In this document: in pieces, positions 5,610 to 6,507 of the stretch | Layout: the number at the start of each line of letters is the position of its first letter | Numbering within the stretch: position 1 is the stretch's first letter | Source: Thermodesulfobacteriota bacterium | GTDB lineage: Bacteria > Desulfobacterota > Desulfocorpusculales > Desulfocorpusculum | Direction: 5' to 3' | Length of the DNA stretch: 6,507 nt | Assembly: GCA_028275295.1 (NCBI GenBank) | Contig: JAPWUY010000111.1 | Coordinates: 1 to 6,507 of the forward strand | Notes under the pieces: generated by a model | What the model was told of the DNA's origin: nothing | The model's database searches: none | Seen by the model: only the letters and a program-made list of their open reading frames with translations | Program-made: the position numbers and the translations under genes

Positions 5610-6507
5610 ATGTCTTCGGTGAAGATCGAGAAGGTGGATCAGTGGAGATGGCGCATACCCAAAGAGGGAAAGATGCACACAGAGGGCCTTGTCTTCGCCG
5701 ATGAGGCCATGATGAACGATATTCAGAAAGATCAAAGCCTGCTTCAGGTTGCCAATGTAGCCACGCTGCCGGGAATTGTTGGACCCTCTATGGCAATGCC
5801 GGATATCCACTGGGGCTATGGTTTCGCCATAGGAGGGGTCGCTGCTTTCGATGTGAGCTCTGGCATAGTATCTCCGGGGGGGGTCGGATACGACATAAAT
5901 TGAGGCGTGCGACTCATGCGCTCAGGTCTGAGCCGCACGGACGTGGAGAAAGTGATACATCAACTGGTGGATGCGCTTTTCAGAAACATCCCTTCCGGGG
6001 TGGGATCCCACAGGAAGGACCTGAAGCTGGATCCAAAGGAGCTCTCCCGTGTTCTGGAGAAGGGCGTGAAATGGGCCTTGGAGAGGGGCTATGGCTCGGC
6101 TGATGACCTGGAGCATATAGAGGCCAGGGGATGCATACCAGGGGCCGATGCCTCCAAGGTGAGCGACAAGGCCATGGAAAGGGGGAAGGCGCAATTGGGG
6201 ACAGTGGGCTCCGGCAATCATTTCGTGGAAGTGGGTTACGTGGAGGAGGTCTTCGATGAGGAAGCGGCCAGGGTCCTCGGCCTGGAAAAGGACATGGCCA
6301 CGGTCCTGGTTCACACTGGTTCCAGGGGGCTCGGTCACCAGGTCTGCGACGATTACATAAAGGTCATGATGAAGGCCTCTAGGGAATATGGCATAGAGCT
6401 CCCGGATCCACAGCTTTGCTGTGCGCCAGTGGACTCACCCGAGGGCAGGGATTACCTGGCTGCAATGGCCGCTGCAGCCAACTTCGCCTTCGTGAACAGG
6501 CAGATGA
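5610..6507 (+). CDS. rtcB: RtcB RNA ligase with in-frame TGA (predicted Sec98), cut by window end
   Basis: RtcB joins RNA 2',3'-cyclic phosphate or 3'-phosphate ends to 5'-OH ends using GTP and Mn2+, in RNA repair and tRNA splicing. Residues 1-299 are present. Typical blocks are [30 protein letters not shown] (about 88-97), [14 protein letters not shown] with Asn203 and His204, [11 protein letters not shown] with His235, and [15 protein letters not shown] near the edge. Codon 98 (5901-5903) is TGA where the family has the Cys that bridges both metals (Cys98 in Pyrococcus horikoshii RtcB). After it the same frame continues as GVRLMRSGL without shift or further stop to the edge. A SECIS-like hairpin follows at once, so I read it as selenocysteine. 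Other genes here use TGA as a stop. I chose the ATG at 5610 because AAGGAGGG lies about seven bases upstream; a TTG at 5547 lacks this. The later metal and GMP histidines lie beyond the window. Confidence 0.93.
5901..5939 (+). promoter_or_regulatory. Bacterial SECIS element directing Sec insertion in rtcB
   Basis: Immediately after the TGA codon (5901-5903) the mRNA folds into two stacked stems. The lower stem is CGTGCG (5906-5911) with CGCACG (5934-5939). The upper stem is GCTCA (5920-5924) with TGAGC (5929-5933), closed by the loop GGTC (5925-5928). The bases CAGGTCTG around the loop match, from memory, the tip of the E. coli fdhF SECIS that binds SelB. The loop begins 21 bases after the TGA, inside the working range of known bacterial elements (18 in fdhF). 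The 5' side carries an eight-base bulge, larger than the single bulged U of fdhF. The element lies entirely within coding sequence, as expected in bacteria. Confidence 0.82.

Noticed and set aside
5901..5903. TGA in rtcB as a nonsense mutation or sequencing error making a pseudogene
   Set aside because: It falls exactly on the catalytic Cys codon, the frame is intact for about 200 residues on its far side, and a SECIS-like hairpin with a GGUC loop follows. A random lesion would not combine these. Read-level checking is still worthwhile.
5901..5903. Genome-wide reassignment of TGA to Trp or Gly
   Set aside because: The kinase-BON, ATPase and TraB-like genes all end at TGA at the expected lengths, and Trp is encoded by TGG throughout. 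Trp or Gly would also destroy the metal site.
1..6507. CRISPR array or tRNA gene, including selC
   Set aside because: No regularly spaced direct repeats and no cloverleaf with a T-arm motif were seen on either strand. Selenocysteine machinery genes must lie outside this window.

Overview
The window looks like bacterial chromosome: strong Shine-Dalgarno sites, tight gene spacing, Rho-independent terminators and a bacterial-type SECIS hairpin inside a reading frame. Coding regions are GC-rich and use AGG/AGA heavily for arginine. Together with a selenoprotein this would suit an anaerobic, selenium-using lineage such as a Desulfobacterota-like bacterium. That placement is a guess, because no rRNA or taxonomic marker is present.

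Left part (1-785): a decayed IS1380-like transposase remnant on the minus strand, running off the left edge, then about 370 bases without a gene. This stretch holds a GC-rich 83-nt imperfect hairpin (531-613) and a candidate terminator for the minus-strand genes.

Middle (786-4897): three minus-strand genes, in transcription order 4816 to 786. The first is a cytidylate-kinase-like protein with a C-terminal BON domain, preceded by a promoter with a perfect TATAAT. A clear intrinsic terminator follows it. Only about 43 nt further on, a MoxR-type AAA+ ATPase starts at a TTG codon decided by a very strong ribosome binding site. It is followed by a large protein with a TraB/ChaN-like N-terminal region and an unrecognised C-terminal region. 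The last two genes are packed like an operon.

Right part (5001-6507): a plus-strand RNA ligase operon diverging from the kinase gene. It encodes archease, a possible 44-residue small ORF, and RtcB, which continues past the right edge. The highlight of the window is in rtcB. The codon for the catalytic, two-manganese-binding cysteine (GYDIN-C-GVR in relatives) is an in-frame TGA at residue 98. The reading frame continues in perfect RtcB homology afterwards. Directly downstream is a hairpin with a GGUC apical loop, the loop of the E. coli fdhF SECIS. The best reading is a selenocysteine-containing RtcB ligase, transcribed with its activator archease. A standard gene caller would break this gene into a 97-residue stub plus a fragment.
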